The translations under genes were made by a program, and so were the position numbers. From Silene latifolia (lineage: Eukaryota > Streptophyta > Magnoliopsida > Caryophyllales > Caryophyllaceae), in NCBI RefSeq assembly GCF_048544455.1, contig NC_133537.1, positions 19,343,541 to 19,407,540 on the forward strand: a DNA stretch of 64,000 nucleotides. The letters are read 5' to 3'. Shown piece after piece: positions 20,744 through 32,100 of the stretch (positions are counted from its first letter, which is position 1; every line of letters starts with the position of its first letter). The notes under the pieces were generated by a model. That model was not told the origin of the DNA and made no database searches. It saw only the letters and a list, made by a program, of their open reading frames with translations.

Positions 20744-22135
20744 ACTAGGAAACACCTGATTTGGAATGACTCAAAATGACTAATTTAAAACCAAATTTAC
20801 ACGACAAATGACCTGACCCGAATATTAAGTCTGACACCGCCTATATTGCAAATTGAAGTCTATCGTTGACATGCAGGAATGCAGGATTGCAGGTGCATAA
20901 CCTCTGCACTCTGATGTCTTCTATTTTTGACAGTTCTTTCATTCTTACTTGTCATTTTGAAGGTGTTCTGATACTGAACATTCTGTGGTATGAAGTCCCG
21001 CAACATAAATTATTCGTGGTACTTCTCAAGCATTGGGTCAGAAAGAAAACTGAAGGGAAATAACCAGTACTTACATAGTTACACGAGTAACATTGAGTAA
21101 TAAAGACTTGAAGCGGTGAATTGCAGGGCAAATCTCCTTTGGCGTGACAGCAAGAATGCACGCGCATTATCTGCATGCCAATAGAGAATTACCCTGGTAT
21201 TCACCATCAATCATATGATATATAGCTTCTGAAGTTTCTGCTTAGCGAAAAAAAACAAGTTGGAAAGTCTCCTCTCTAAGCAAACATGCTTCTGCGCATT
21301 ATTCGGAAAGTAGTAATGCTGTAGTCCTGAAATTGGCTTTGACATCATATTTATACCCCATAGATTTTCAGTTTCTGCAGAATATGCGTAAGAAGAAGAA
21401 AGCATATGCTGGTATAAACTTGTGTAATGCATGTTCGACAGTAGACATTTATGAATTTTTAACTGGTCCTGATCATTCCACTATAGGATATGATTCCTAT
21501 GAAGGTGGCTGATCAGCATCCTGCAATACTTTTTCGCTTTTTCACATTCTACTAATTGGATATGCTTTTACTAGACAACTGATTCTATTGTTTATTAATA
21601 AATTAGGCTTTGATTACCGTCAGGAACATCGCTATGTCAGTCTTTAATCCGAGTGACAATTTTGATTCAGAAGTTTTGATTTTTAACCGAGACCACATTG
21701 TTAGAAGTTTCGGTCAATTAGAATTAGGAATTGACATGACAAATTCCCTTCATATACAAAATTTGCTTGCTCAGTTAGATGTAATGGGAGTAATTATTTA
21801 CATTTATCTGCAGAAACAAAAAAACATATAAATTTTAGCATACCTGTACAAATCATCATTAAGTACTGCAACAAACATGGCCAAAAAAACGTCGAAAATA
21901 GGCATCAAAAGAGAGAGGATTCTGGAGTCAGAAATGAATAAAATGTTTTATTGCATAAATCGACGAATTTCATACAAACAAATTCAATAAATTGTTACAG
22001 TCAGAATTGAATGCAATCAAATCTGAATTCTGCTAAATTAGGGCATTCTGAATCATCAATTCATCATACTAATCTACTTAATTTATACGAGTACTTAACA
22101 ACAGCTAAGCGGGCTTAAGAAATACGGAGTATGAA
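20744..22135. other. Intergenic DNA downstream of the MADS gene
   Basis: Several open frames of 60-75 codons on both strands have no recognisable family. The part nearest 22135 should hold the 3' untranslated region and polyadenylation signals of the MADS gene, but no signal can be singled out. Confidence 0.5.
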
Positions 22136-23095
22136 TCATCCATCCATCCATGATGAATTATCAACAAACCCGATATCAATGTTGCATTCAGCATCAACAA
22201 TCTTGAGTACTTCACTGAGATCGAAACTGTTCCTTCTTTCTTGAGAATTGAATTGAGGGCTGAAAGTTTCATCATCGCTTCCAAAATCAATCCTTTGAAT
22301 TTCAGAAGAGAAATCAGAACCTTGGGCATCCGGGGTTGCATCAACCGACTCAAAATCGATAATTTCCATGAATTCTTGACAGTTATCAGAGTTAGGGCTG
22401 ACAGTAGCATCCTTGCATCCAAAATTGATACCCTTAATTACATCAAAGAGGGTACCAACGTTAACAACAACCGGCCCAAGATCGAAACTTTCTTTTGTTT
22501 CGTAACTATAGTCAGTAAATTCAGAGCTGAGACAGGCATCCGTGCATACACAATCAACACAATCAATTACATCAGGGAAATCATAACTTTCAACTTTTAA
22601 GTTTTCGGTTGATTGTTCGTAATAATTAGAGAGTTGGCGATCAGGGTTGAACCCGATTTCAGATTCGTGTACTCGAGTGAGTTCACCAACCCTCGAAACG
22701 ACCCCGTTCTGTAGCCTTTGAAGAGACACCAAAAATTCCTCAAGCTCCTCCAACCTCATATCATCAACTGAGGCTTCCCACCAATTCTTATCACTACCAA
22801 CAACGTTTCGAGAATTATTACCCTGTCGATTATCGTTTAGAAAACGATTAATCACAGTATCGAAACAAGGGTACCCGTGGGAAAAGGGTTTCCCGCCAAC
22901 TGAGAAAGTAATGGCGGCAAATTCAGTACCGGGAAACACATTGCATAGCTTTGAACACTTCTTCAATAACCCGGATCGACGTTTAGAGAAACATACTTGA
23001 CGTGCAGTCTTGTCTGCGATTCGTCTTATCGGGATTTTCGCCTTTCCCTTACTTGTTCTCTTCTTGTGCAGCTGATTATCAGTAATTGTCTTCAT
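22136..23095 (-). CDS. Type I (M-alpha) MADS-box transcription factor, AGL62-like
   Basis: An intact intronless frame of 319 codons. Residues 16-75 are a MADS domain of the M-alpha type (KIPIRRI, VCFSKRRSGLLKKCSKLC, GTEFAAITFS). The M-alpha extension follows (KPFSHGYPCFDTVINRF, 69-85), resembling AGL62/AGL28-type proteins. Type I MADS proteins are nuclear, bind CArG-type sites as heterodimers and mostly act in the female gametophyte and endosperm; the function here is inferred from family. No K-box is present. A Leu/Glu-rich helix (112-142) may form a coiled coil. The C-terminus is acidic and has three copies of an I(D/N)F-x-D-x-T-type motif (223-234, 246-255, 269-280). Single exon and an in-frame ATG at 23095 just downstream of a TATA box support the start. 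Confidence 0.9.
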   Translation of the reverse strand: MKTITDNQLHKKRTSKGKAKIPIRRIADKTARQVCFSKRRSGLLKKCSKLCNVFPGTEFAAITFSVGGKPFSHGYPCFDTVINRFLNDNRQGNNSRNVVGSDKNWWEASVDDMRLEELEEFLVSLQRLQNGVVSRVGELTRVHESEIGFNPDRQLSNYYEQSTENLKVESYDFPDVIDCVDCVCTDACLSSEFTDYSYETKESFDLGPVVVNVGTLFDVIKGINFGCKDATVSPNSDNCQEFMEIIDFESVDATPDAQGSDFSSEIQRIDFGSDDETFSPQFNSQERRNSFDLSEVLKIVDAECNIDIGFVDNSSWMDG

Positions 23096-23150
23096 CTTTT
23101 TTAGGAATTTTTATGTTTGCAATGAAATTAAAGGGCATGCAATTGTGTGA

Positions 23151-23160
23151 TTATATATAG
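23151..23160 (-). promoter_or_regulatory. Probable TATA box of the MADS gene
   Basis: CTATATATAA on the minus strand, about 55 bp upstream of the ATG. That implies a short leader. No other promoter motif was identified. Confidence 0.5.
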
Positions 23161-23479
23161 AATATTGATGGGTAAAAATTCTTTGATTAAAATTATGGAA
23201 ATTTGTGATTAATAGACAGGAATTATGGAAAGTAATTTGAAATTTGAAGCCTGTTTTTTCATTGTCGGTAAAAATCAGAGATATTACCGTTGTATATCCC
23301 GCGTTATATTCCCCAACAATAAATTTGAATTAATTAATTAGTTATAGTTAGGTAATGGATATTACTACCGGCTTCGTTGGTAAGTCTCTAGTGCTTTGTC
23401 AATCAGTTATGGTTGTTTTTTAGGGTTTGTCCTAATTGATTAAGATGGGGTAAAGGCTAATTAGTATGGTGTATGATAT
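23161..23479. other. Intergenic DNA upstream of the MADS gene
   Basis: AT-rich. It presumably contains the MADS promoter, and nothing specific is recognised. Confidence 0.45.
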
Positions 23480-24195
23480 AGTGTTGTTTATTCTTGCTAG
23501 GTGACGAGTTCGTAAAAGAACAATTCTAGCATTGTTGTTGTTGATTTCAGATTTCGAATAAGGTAGGGTTTCCCTACTCTCAATTGATTGCGTAAATGAT
23601 TTGAGATTGTTGTGATTGATTGATTAATATGTTTCGTTGGATTGATATTGGTTGAGATGATATTGTGATTGGTATTGTTGTTACGGGACCATGCATGTTC
23701 GGGAGATGGTTCCAACCCCATGCACGCCTCTTGTGGCTCCCGTCACAAGGGGGACCATGCATGTTCGGGATATTGGTTAAGATGATATTGTGATTGGTTA
23801 GTATATTGGCTTGTGTTGTGAATTCGTATCTTGGTTATGCAGTTGACTGACCCCGTCATTGTTTTTAAAATTGTGGTGATCCATTCGGGGATGGTAAACA
23901 ATTGATTGAGCAGGTATGGCTGTGGATAGCTTGCGGGTTTTGGATGGGGTCAAGTCATCACCGATCGCTTAGCTAGCTTCCGCTGACATTTATACATTAG
24001 TTCCTTTTTGGTTGTTTTGCTTGTAAACAGTTTTGGCTAAACTTTGAGTTCTACTTTGATAAACAGTTTGTTATCTTTTAATAAACGTTCTTGGATGGTC
24101 TATTTGATATACTTTACCTCGGGCAACCGAGATAGTAGCACTTTGATATGCTAGGGTGGTCTTGATAAGGCACCTTCGTGTATGGGGGGTGTTAC
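23480..24195 (+). repeat. Left arm of inverted LTR pair
   Basis: Ends GGGGGGTGTTAC(A) at 24196 and, read in reverse, follows the same order of sequence blocks as the right arm: TACCATCTCGGTT/CCCGAGGTA, ATATCAAATAGACCAT, GCGGAAGCTA, CACCATCCCC(G)AATGGATCACC, GGGTCAGTCAACTG, GCTAGAA. It is an LTR relative of element A's LTR in plus orientation. A 17-bp phrase ACCATGCATGTTCGGGA is repeated about 65 bp apart near 23690 and 23754. The left boundary is not sharp. Confidence 0.75.
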
Positions 24196-24196
24196 A

Positions 24197-25041
24197 GTAA
24201 CATCCCCATCTACCAAAGTGCCTACCAAGGCCTACCTTAGTAAACAGAAGTGCTACCATCTCAGTTACCCGAGGTAAGGTATATCAAATAGACCATTAAA
24301 GAACGTATATTTAAAATAAAACTAGTTTAATCAAAATACATGACCAAAAATGCTAAAACCAAAAGAAAATACAACCATTAACCAAAAGACTAAATGTGTA
24401 AGACTCGGCGGAAGCTAAAAGATTAACGTCTCGCAAGCGTCCCATCCAAACCTTCATACAAGCTCAACAACAAAACCTGCTAAACTTCTTCTCACCATCC
24501 CCCAATGGATCACCGCGGGTTTTGAATACATGAAAGGGTCAGTCAACTGTATAGTCAATCATGAGCTACAATACAACAACCAATACAATTCAATCCTGTA
24601 ATAAACAATCTTAACCTCCAAATATGAATGTCTGAACCGAAGCCCAGACCTGTCAGGTCACCCATCACAACAGGCACCTACACCGCCACTGGTAGACTGC
24701 AACCTTGCCACCTAAGCCCCGCTCATCGCAACAAGCGAACCCATAACATTAATGTGCACACCCCCTTGTGACAGGAGCCACAAGGGGTGAACATGGTGGT
24801 GAAGACCATCTCTCGACAATGGCTCCACAATCAATACCAACAATGTCAACAATATCAAAATGTCACAATAATCCACATCAATGATAATCACACATTCCCA
24901 CATCAACTTATAATCAATCATACAGAAAACCGAGTAGGGGAAACCCTACGTTATTCGCAAATTCCGCAAATCAACACAACAACGAAGCTAGAACTGCTCC
25001 TCTACGAAACCGTCACCTAACAAAGATAATCAAGTAATACC
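24197..25041 (-). repeat. Right arm of inverted LTR pair, truncated by element D
   Basis: Starts GTAACATCCCC immediately after the 1-bp centre at 24196. It carries the same blocks as element A's LTR (CACCATCCCCCAATGGATCACCGCGGG, TAATGTGCACACCCC, GAGTAGGGGAAACCCTAC). Element D begins at 25042, so its distal end is displaced beyond the window or lost. Confidence 0.75.
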
Positions 25042-28000
25042 TGTAGATACCTCATTTCTGCACCTCCCGCAAACCACCCGGTGATGATTGGGCCGCATGT
25101 TTGGTACGCGGAACGGTTTGTGACAGTTCGTAAGTTTATCGCCAAGTGATCGCTCAAACACTTGTGTCTACCTCTTAATTGTCATCTACGTGCCGATACG
25201 ATCGTTTTGGCAGTAATTAGAGTACATTTGGAGTCCGGGTCAAAAAACCGTCTTCATTTTCTAAAACCGAGTCAGAATGTTCTGGAATGTTCCGGATAGT
25301 TCTATTCCATGTTTTCGCAATCTTTTAATCTTTGGTAAAGAATTTCCCGTAATTGTGGACATGGGCCACGGGGGCGCTTGGAAAACAAGCGTTTGCATTT
25401 GTGGAGTCGCCACCAATTTATTGTGGAAAATTGGAAACCGTTCGAATACCTCGTGTCATGTCAAGACACAAAGTAGTGACATGAACACCAAGAACTCGTT
25501 ACCCTTAGCATTCTATGTCTAGAATGACTCTCGTGGAGGCCAATGAACACGGATGTTCACAGAGATATGGAGTAAAGGGTGAGGGTACGTATTAGGAAGC
25601 TCTTTTGATCGAACACCTAATCCCGCCCGCCTCGATAGCGACCTCTACTAATGATTAGAGAAGTTGTCTATACTCGATATATTGTCGATTATATGCATGC
25701 AATGCAACATCCATAGATTAATCCTAACATGTGAGAAGTAGACTAAGTCGGTGAACACGTAATTTATCATACAATTAATGTCAAAGTCGGGATTTAAGTT
25801 TAATTACATGTGAAGGCATACAAGGAAATATAAAGAAAATTACAATAATAATACAATAAAGAAAATTACAATAATTACATTGGGTTAATTGATTTATGTC
25901 GAAAATACTTCTAAAACGGATAATTTGGAAAAGAAGGAAATAAACGAATTAACGAACATGAATTAAGGTGATAATACGAATAATAGTTAATTAAATACGT
26001 AATTAAGTCAAGGCAACACGGGAATTCAGAGACAGAAATCAACCAGGAACAGGCGCAGCAGAGGTGCGTCCCTTGGAAGAGGCGCAGCAGTTGCTGCGTC
26101 TGTTCCTTGGCTCAGTTCTGGCTGTGAAGCCGGAATTGCAAGTCGTTAATGTTCGTTGGTGAATTTAATGCTTGATTATGCTATTTGACTCGGGTGAAAG
26201 TGATTAGCAGATTATTTACATGTGAATAAGGGTCATGAAAACAATAAACATGGACAAAACTAATTAGAACGAACTAATTACAAGATTTAATGGATTAATT
26301 AACAAATTAATGAATTAACTAATTAATTAGGTTAAACAGGTTATTAATGACGAATTAATGATGGATATGATAAACAAAAGGTGGGAAATATATCAAAGAG
26401 GAATTCCAGAGACTCAATAGGGATGAATCGAACCTCTAAAATCCGAATTTGACTTTAATGACGAAAACCCGCAAATATTAATTATAAGGGATTTAAGTCG
26501 GGAATTTATGATGGATTAAATATTAATAACGATGAATATATTACATGTTTGAATTATTATGCTTAAATCGTCATATGAACAATGAACAATTGAAGAAAGA
26601 AATAAAACAATCGAATCATCAAAGGACGAAGGAAGAAGAAAGGAAGCAGGAATCGGCGGCCCCTAAGAGCGCGCAAAGGTGCTGCGTCCCTTCGAAGAGG
26701 CGCAGCAGTTGCTGCATCCTTTCTCGACGGTCATCTTCTGGTAATTCGTAGAAAAGTATTTAAAGCATGGTTTTATAAATCGGTTTTAGAAATACTTTCG
26801 ACATAAACCTTCCATTATGATTACAATAAATAACAATAATAAAATAGGGATTTACACCCTCAGACTTACATGTTTGACGAAACGAGATGAACTAAGTATA
26901 CGTTTAGTGATGCTCGACTCGAATGTAGACGAAAGTGCCCTCGTAAGAGGAAATTAAACAGATTGATTAAGTTGATTATGGTGGAGTTGGTCAAATTGGT
27001 TGGTCATGCAAAACGAGGCTGGTACTCAGAAAGATCCGAGCTTACATGGTAGAAAGTTCAAGCACGTAGACGCCAAAAAGTAAGAACGTGGTTTAGAATG
27101 CAAATGGAGAAGAGAAGGGCGGACACTCGCGTGAGAAATATGTGAGATCGAAGGTCTATATTTATACTAATCACACAGAGGAAATAGGATTTTCGGAGAA
27201 ACTTTGGAAGTGAATCTCGAAAAGATATGAAAAGATACGAAAAATACGCAGAAAAGGACTTGGGAAGAGGCGCAGCAGGCACTGCGTCTCTTGGAAGAGG
27301 CGCAACACCTGCTGCGTCCTTTCCAAAGTGGGTTCCCCCTGCGGAAGAAAGATTTCCGTGTTTAGTTTATGGAATAACGGAATAATCTTGTTTTCCTTAA
27401 TATTTTGTGTGAATATTACGGGAAATTCTTTACCAAAGATTAAAAGATTGCGAAAACATGGAATAGAAATATCCGGAACATTCCAGAACATTCTGACTCG
27501 GTTTCAGAAAATGAAGACGGTTTTATGACCCGGACTTCAAATGTACTCTAATTACTGCCAAAACGACCGTATCGGCACGTAGATGACAATTAAGAGGTGG
27601 ACATAAGTGTTTGAGCGATCACTTGACGTTAAACTTACGAACTGTCACAAATCGTTCCGCGTACCAAACATGCGGCCCAATCATCACCGGGTGGTTTGCG
27701 GGAGGTGCAGAAATGAGGTATCTACAGTAATATTCACACAAAATATTAAGGAAAATAAGATTAATCCGTTATTCCATAACCAAAACACGGAAATCTTTCT
27801 TCAGCAGGAGGAAACCACTTGGGAAAGGACGCAGCAGGTGCTGCGCCTCTTCCAAGGGATGCAGTGCCTGCTGCGCCTCTTCCCAAGTCCTTTTCTGCGT
27901 ATTTTTCGTATCTTTTCATATCTTTTCGAGATTCACTTCCAAATTTTATCCGAAAACCCTAACTTCCTCCGTGTGATTAGTATAAATAGAGACCTTCGGT

Positions 28001-29808
28001 CCCTCATATTTCTCACGCGAGTGTCCGCCCTTCTCTTCTCTCTTTGCATTCTAGACCTCGTTCTTACTTTTTGGCGTCTACGTGCTTGAACATTCGACCA
28101 CGTAAGCTCAGATCCTTCTGAGTACCAGTCTCATTTTGCATGACCGACCAATTTGACCAACTCCACTACACAATAATCAACTTAATCAATCTGTTCGTTT
28201 TCCTCTTACGAGGGCACTTTCGTCTACATTCGAGTCGAGCATCACTAAACGTTAACTTAGTTCATCTCGTTTCGTCAAACATTTAAGTATGAGGGTGTAT
28301 AATCCTTCTTTTAATTATTGTTCTTTATTATTGTAATCATATTGTAAGGTTTATGTCGAAAGTCCTCTTAAAACCGATTTATAAAACCGTGTTTAAAGCT
28401 TTTTTTTTTACGGATTATCAGAAGACAGACGTCGAGAAAGGACGCAGTAACTGCTGCGCCTCTTCGAAGGGACGCAGCACCTGTTGCGCCTCTTCGTGAG
28501 GCTGCCGCAGTTCCTGCTTCCTTTCTTCTTCCTTCGTCTTTTGTTCATTTGTTTGTTTTTCTTTTGTTTTCAATCGTTTGTTGTTTCTTTGACATAATAA
28601 CTTAAGCATAATAATCTGACATATCATTAATACATCATTAATAATTATCTCATCTTTTAGTTCCCGATTTAAATCCCAAGTAATTCATATTTGCGGGTTT
28701 TCGTCATTAAAATCAATTCGGGTTTTAGAGATTCGATTTACCCATGTTGAATCTCTGGAATTCATCTTTGATAAACTTGTATTTGTTATTCTTCGTCACC
28801 GTCATTAATAACCTGTTTAGTCTATTTAATGTGTTTAGTTTGTTAATTTGTAATTAATAATCCTTAATCTTGTAAATATTCGTTCTAATCAATTTCATCC
28901 ATGTTTATTGTTTTTATGACCCTTAATCACATGTAAATAACCTGCTAATCATTTTTATCCGAGTCAATTATTCATAATCGATCATTAAATTCACCAACGA
29001 ACATTAACAATTTGCAATTCCGGCTTCACAGCCAGAACTGAGCCAAGGAACGGACGCAGCAACTGCTGCGCCTCTTCCAAGGGACGCAGCTCTGCTGTGC
29101 CTGTTCCCGGTTGATTTCTGTCTCTAAACTCCCGTTGTTGCTTTGACCTAGTTTATTAGTTACGTATGTAATTAACTATTAATCGTATTATCACCCTAAT
29201 TCCTGTTCGTTAATTTATTTGTTTATTCTTTCTCATATTATCCGTTTTAAAAGTATTTTCGACATAAGTCAATAAATCCAATGTAATTATTGTAATTTTC
29301 TTTATTGTATTTTATTGTATTTCTTTTATTGTATTATTTGTATGTCTTTCACATGTAATCAACCTAATTCCTACTTCGACCCAATTGTATGATTAAATTG
29401 CGTGTTCACCGACTTAGTTTAATTCTCACATGTTAGGATTAAAACGTTGGATGTTGCATTGCATGCATATAACCGACAACATATCGAGTATAGACAATTT
29501 CCCTAATCATTAGTAGAGGCCGCTATCGAGGCGGGCGGGATTAGGTGTTCGATCAAAAGAGCTTCCTAATACGTACCCTCACCCCTTACTCCAGATCTCT
29601 GTGAACATCCGTGTTCATTGGCATCCACGAGAGTCATTCTAGACATAGAATGCTAAGGGTAACGAGTTCTTGGTGTTCATGTCACTACTTTGTGTCTTGA
29701 CATGGCACGAGGTATTCGAACGGTTTCCAATTTTCCACAATAAATTGGTGGCGACTCCACAAATGCAAACGCTTGTTTCCCAAGCGCCCCCGTGGGCCCG
29801 TGTCTACA
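25042..29808 (+). repeat. Element D 5' LTR, interrupted
   Basis: Composed of 25042-25353 and 27732-29808, about 2.39 kb when the inserted solo LTR is left out. A TATA box (TATAAATA, 27981-27988) follows a pair of CGCAGC-type palindromes (27828-27877) by about 100 bp. Two further pairs occur at 28437-28517 and 29051-29106. Confidence 0.88.
25354..27726 (-). mobile_element. Solo LTR of family D, inverted, inserted in D's own LTR
   Basis: 2373 bp, reverse orientation, TSD GTAAT (25349-25353 and 27727-27731). It matches the host LTR closely along its whole length: the first 300 bases differ at only a handful of positions. No internal sequence remains, so it is a product of LTR-LTR recombination. 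Its own TATA box is at 27159-27166 (minus), with palindrome pairs at 27265-27325, 26655-26716 and 26049-26104. Confidence 0.9.
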
Positions 29809-29811
29809 GTT

Positions 29812-29829
29812 TGGCGACTCCGCTGGGGA
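29812..29829 (+). promoter_or_regulatory. Element D primer binding site (tRNA-Arg)
   Basis: TGGCGACTCCGCTGGGGA, 3 bp after the LTR, is the complement of the 3' end of plant tRNA-Arg(ACG) as remembered. This matches the primer use described for Ogre/Tat elements. Confidence 0.8.
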
Positions 29830-30608
29830 GTAATACACTTACGTGTAGCCAAAAGGGTGAAACTTGAACATGGTTAGAGAATAGTTTGTACAAGACAATT
29901 GTCGGTTTTCATAACTCGGTCTTCCTAGATCGTTTATTCGGCCTTCCTAGGCCCAACCCAACCTATTCGACCAATCGCCCCGTCTAAACGGTCCTAATTC
30001 TTATTTGGGCCCAAGGATGGATAGCGATTGACGTCATCCATACCATGATACTTACTCTTGTTTGTATCAAGGACTTTCACTACTTAAGGAAATGGACTAG
30101 GAATCGGCCTTACTCTTGTTTGGTACGAACCTCTCCACAGACTTCGGGTTTGATTGTTCGGTATGGCAACCCACCCTTTAAACCAAAACCCTTTTAAATG
30201 CACTCAGCATCCCGTTATAATGCTTGTATAATGTTTGTACCATATGTGATCACCATTTCTAAAACAAACCACGACGATTTTTGTAAAATCAAAATCCTTC
30301 TTTAAAATGTAAAAATTTTCGAAACTTGGGCCTAATATTAGCGCAAAATCAGCCGAAACTCTGTCCAATTGTCGAGTCAAAATTCGGGCCTCAAAACCCA
30401 TTTCAAAACCTCACTTCGAGTCCACTCCTACAACTACACTAAAGTTGACTAGGACCAACATTTTTCAAACTTTGTCATTTCCTCAAAACTCACTTGACAC
30501 AAGTGGCACACTCCCACTTCACGAGTCAAAACATTTCTTTTCGAGTAAGTGTGCTAGAATGGTCGATCATGTTTTGATTCGTCGTCGATCCCTTATTCAG
30601 TTTCCAAG
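29830..30608 (+). other. Element D leader
   Basis: About 780 bp between primer site and gag ATG, with no recognisable coding or structural feature. Confidence 0.55.
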
Positions 30609-32007
30609 ATGCCTGAAACAAGCGACGTGAACTTCAACCAACTCCAGAATGGTAATGATCAAATCCTAGCCGCGCTAGCTCAACTCCAAGTTACTCAAGA
30701 CCAAGTGTATGATCGCCTTGACACCATTAAGGGCCGAATATATGCCCGTGGAAACGAGGATGCCTCCTCGAGAAAGTAAAGTGTCTGATGAATTTGTGAA
30801 CAACTTCGGGGACGAAAACCCTCCCATGGGTATGACTGCAGCTGAGAAACGACTCCAATACTTGGAGGAGCAATTGATGTATCTCAAGGGGGATGACATT
30901 TATAGGGAAAATAATCACAAGTATGAGGCCGTGAGTTCCAAGTTGCCAACCAACTTCAACATGACGGATATCCCTAAATTCAAGGGGCATGAAAACCCTT
31001 TGAACCATATCCGTGCTTTCAAGGATTACATGTCTATCAAAGGCATTAAACCCAAGATGTTCTTAAGGATCTTTCCTTCATCTCTTGACACCATCCCAAA
31101 ACAATGGTTCTATTCGCTAGAGCACAAGAAAATCGTTACCTGAGATGATGCCGCAATCGAGGTTGCTAAACAATATGCGGATAATGCTGAAATCCAAGTC
31201 AACATGCGCACTTTAGAAGTTCTTACCCAAAATGACAAAGAAGGTTTCACCGACTTCCTAAGTCGGTGGAGGAAGACTAGTACTCAACTTGTTTAACGTC
31301 CGGATGAAGCTACCCTCGTGGAGAAATTCGTGGACAACCTAAAACCCATCTATGCAAATCATTTGAGGTATCAAAACATCAAGACCTTTAAAGATTTGAC
31401 CATACTAGGGACGAGGATCGAAGATGACATTCGTAAAGGGCTCTTGTCCAAAACGATAGGTCGCGGATATCAAGGCTCGATAAGTCATTCTTACGGCTCT
31501 ACTAGCAAAACTGATGAAGTTAACCTTCTCGAGCCATCTAAGAAGAATACCCCACCAAGGAAATTCACAAATCTAGGGGACATATATTCCAACGCTCTGA
31601 AAAGGTTGATGAAGCTGGGTAAACTTCAACCCATAGGCCCTACACCCGAACCAGAAAAGAAATCCAAGTTCTGGGATGAGAATTCGTATTGCGAATACCA
31701 TAGAGGTAAGGGACATGATACAGAAAAATGCTACAAACTGAAAAATGTACTTCAAAACATGATTGAAGACGGTCGCCTACCAATACCACCTAGAGGTAAG
31801 CCTAACAACACTCAGAATCCTCTTGGAGTTCTGATGATTACAAGTGACGAATCTACCTTAGATTGCTCACATCTTATCTCCCCAAAAGAGGAGGTAATCA
31901 TCGGGATATGGACAGATAGCGAGGAAGATGTCTACCTCCAAGATCTTCCCTTAATCAAGAGCGCTGAAAGCATCATAGATGAGATCATTACCGCGCTAAT
32001 CACATAA
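30609..32007 (+). pseudogene. Element D gag, with premature stops
   Basis: An ATG at 30609 begins a gag-like N-terminus (MPETSDVNFNQLQN). From 30709 a single register carries the capsid region (PKFKGHENPLNHIRAFKDYM, PKQWFYSL, VEKFVDNLKP) and a Tat-type zinc knuckle CEYHRGKGHDTEKC, whose second ligand is His as usual in this lineage. In-frame stops lie at 31141 (TGA, where Trp is expected) and 31294 (TAA), and a shift near 30740 separates the N-terminus. The next stop, at 32005, may be the natural gag end or another mutation. Confidence 0.85.
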
Positions 32008-32100
32008 ACCAACACCAATCAGCAAAAAGGATGGAGAAAATCGATCAAGTGGACAAACAATCAAGGAAGACTCTTCAAGCTCACCACTGGAGAAGGAGAG

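Noticed and set aside
27607..28089. 160-codon frame in the D LTR
   Set aside because: LTR sequence; a similar frame exists in the inverted solo LTR, so it is a repeat shadow and not a gene.
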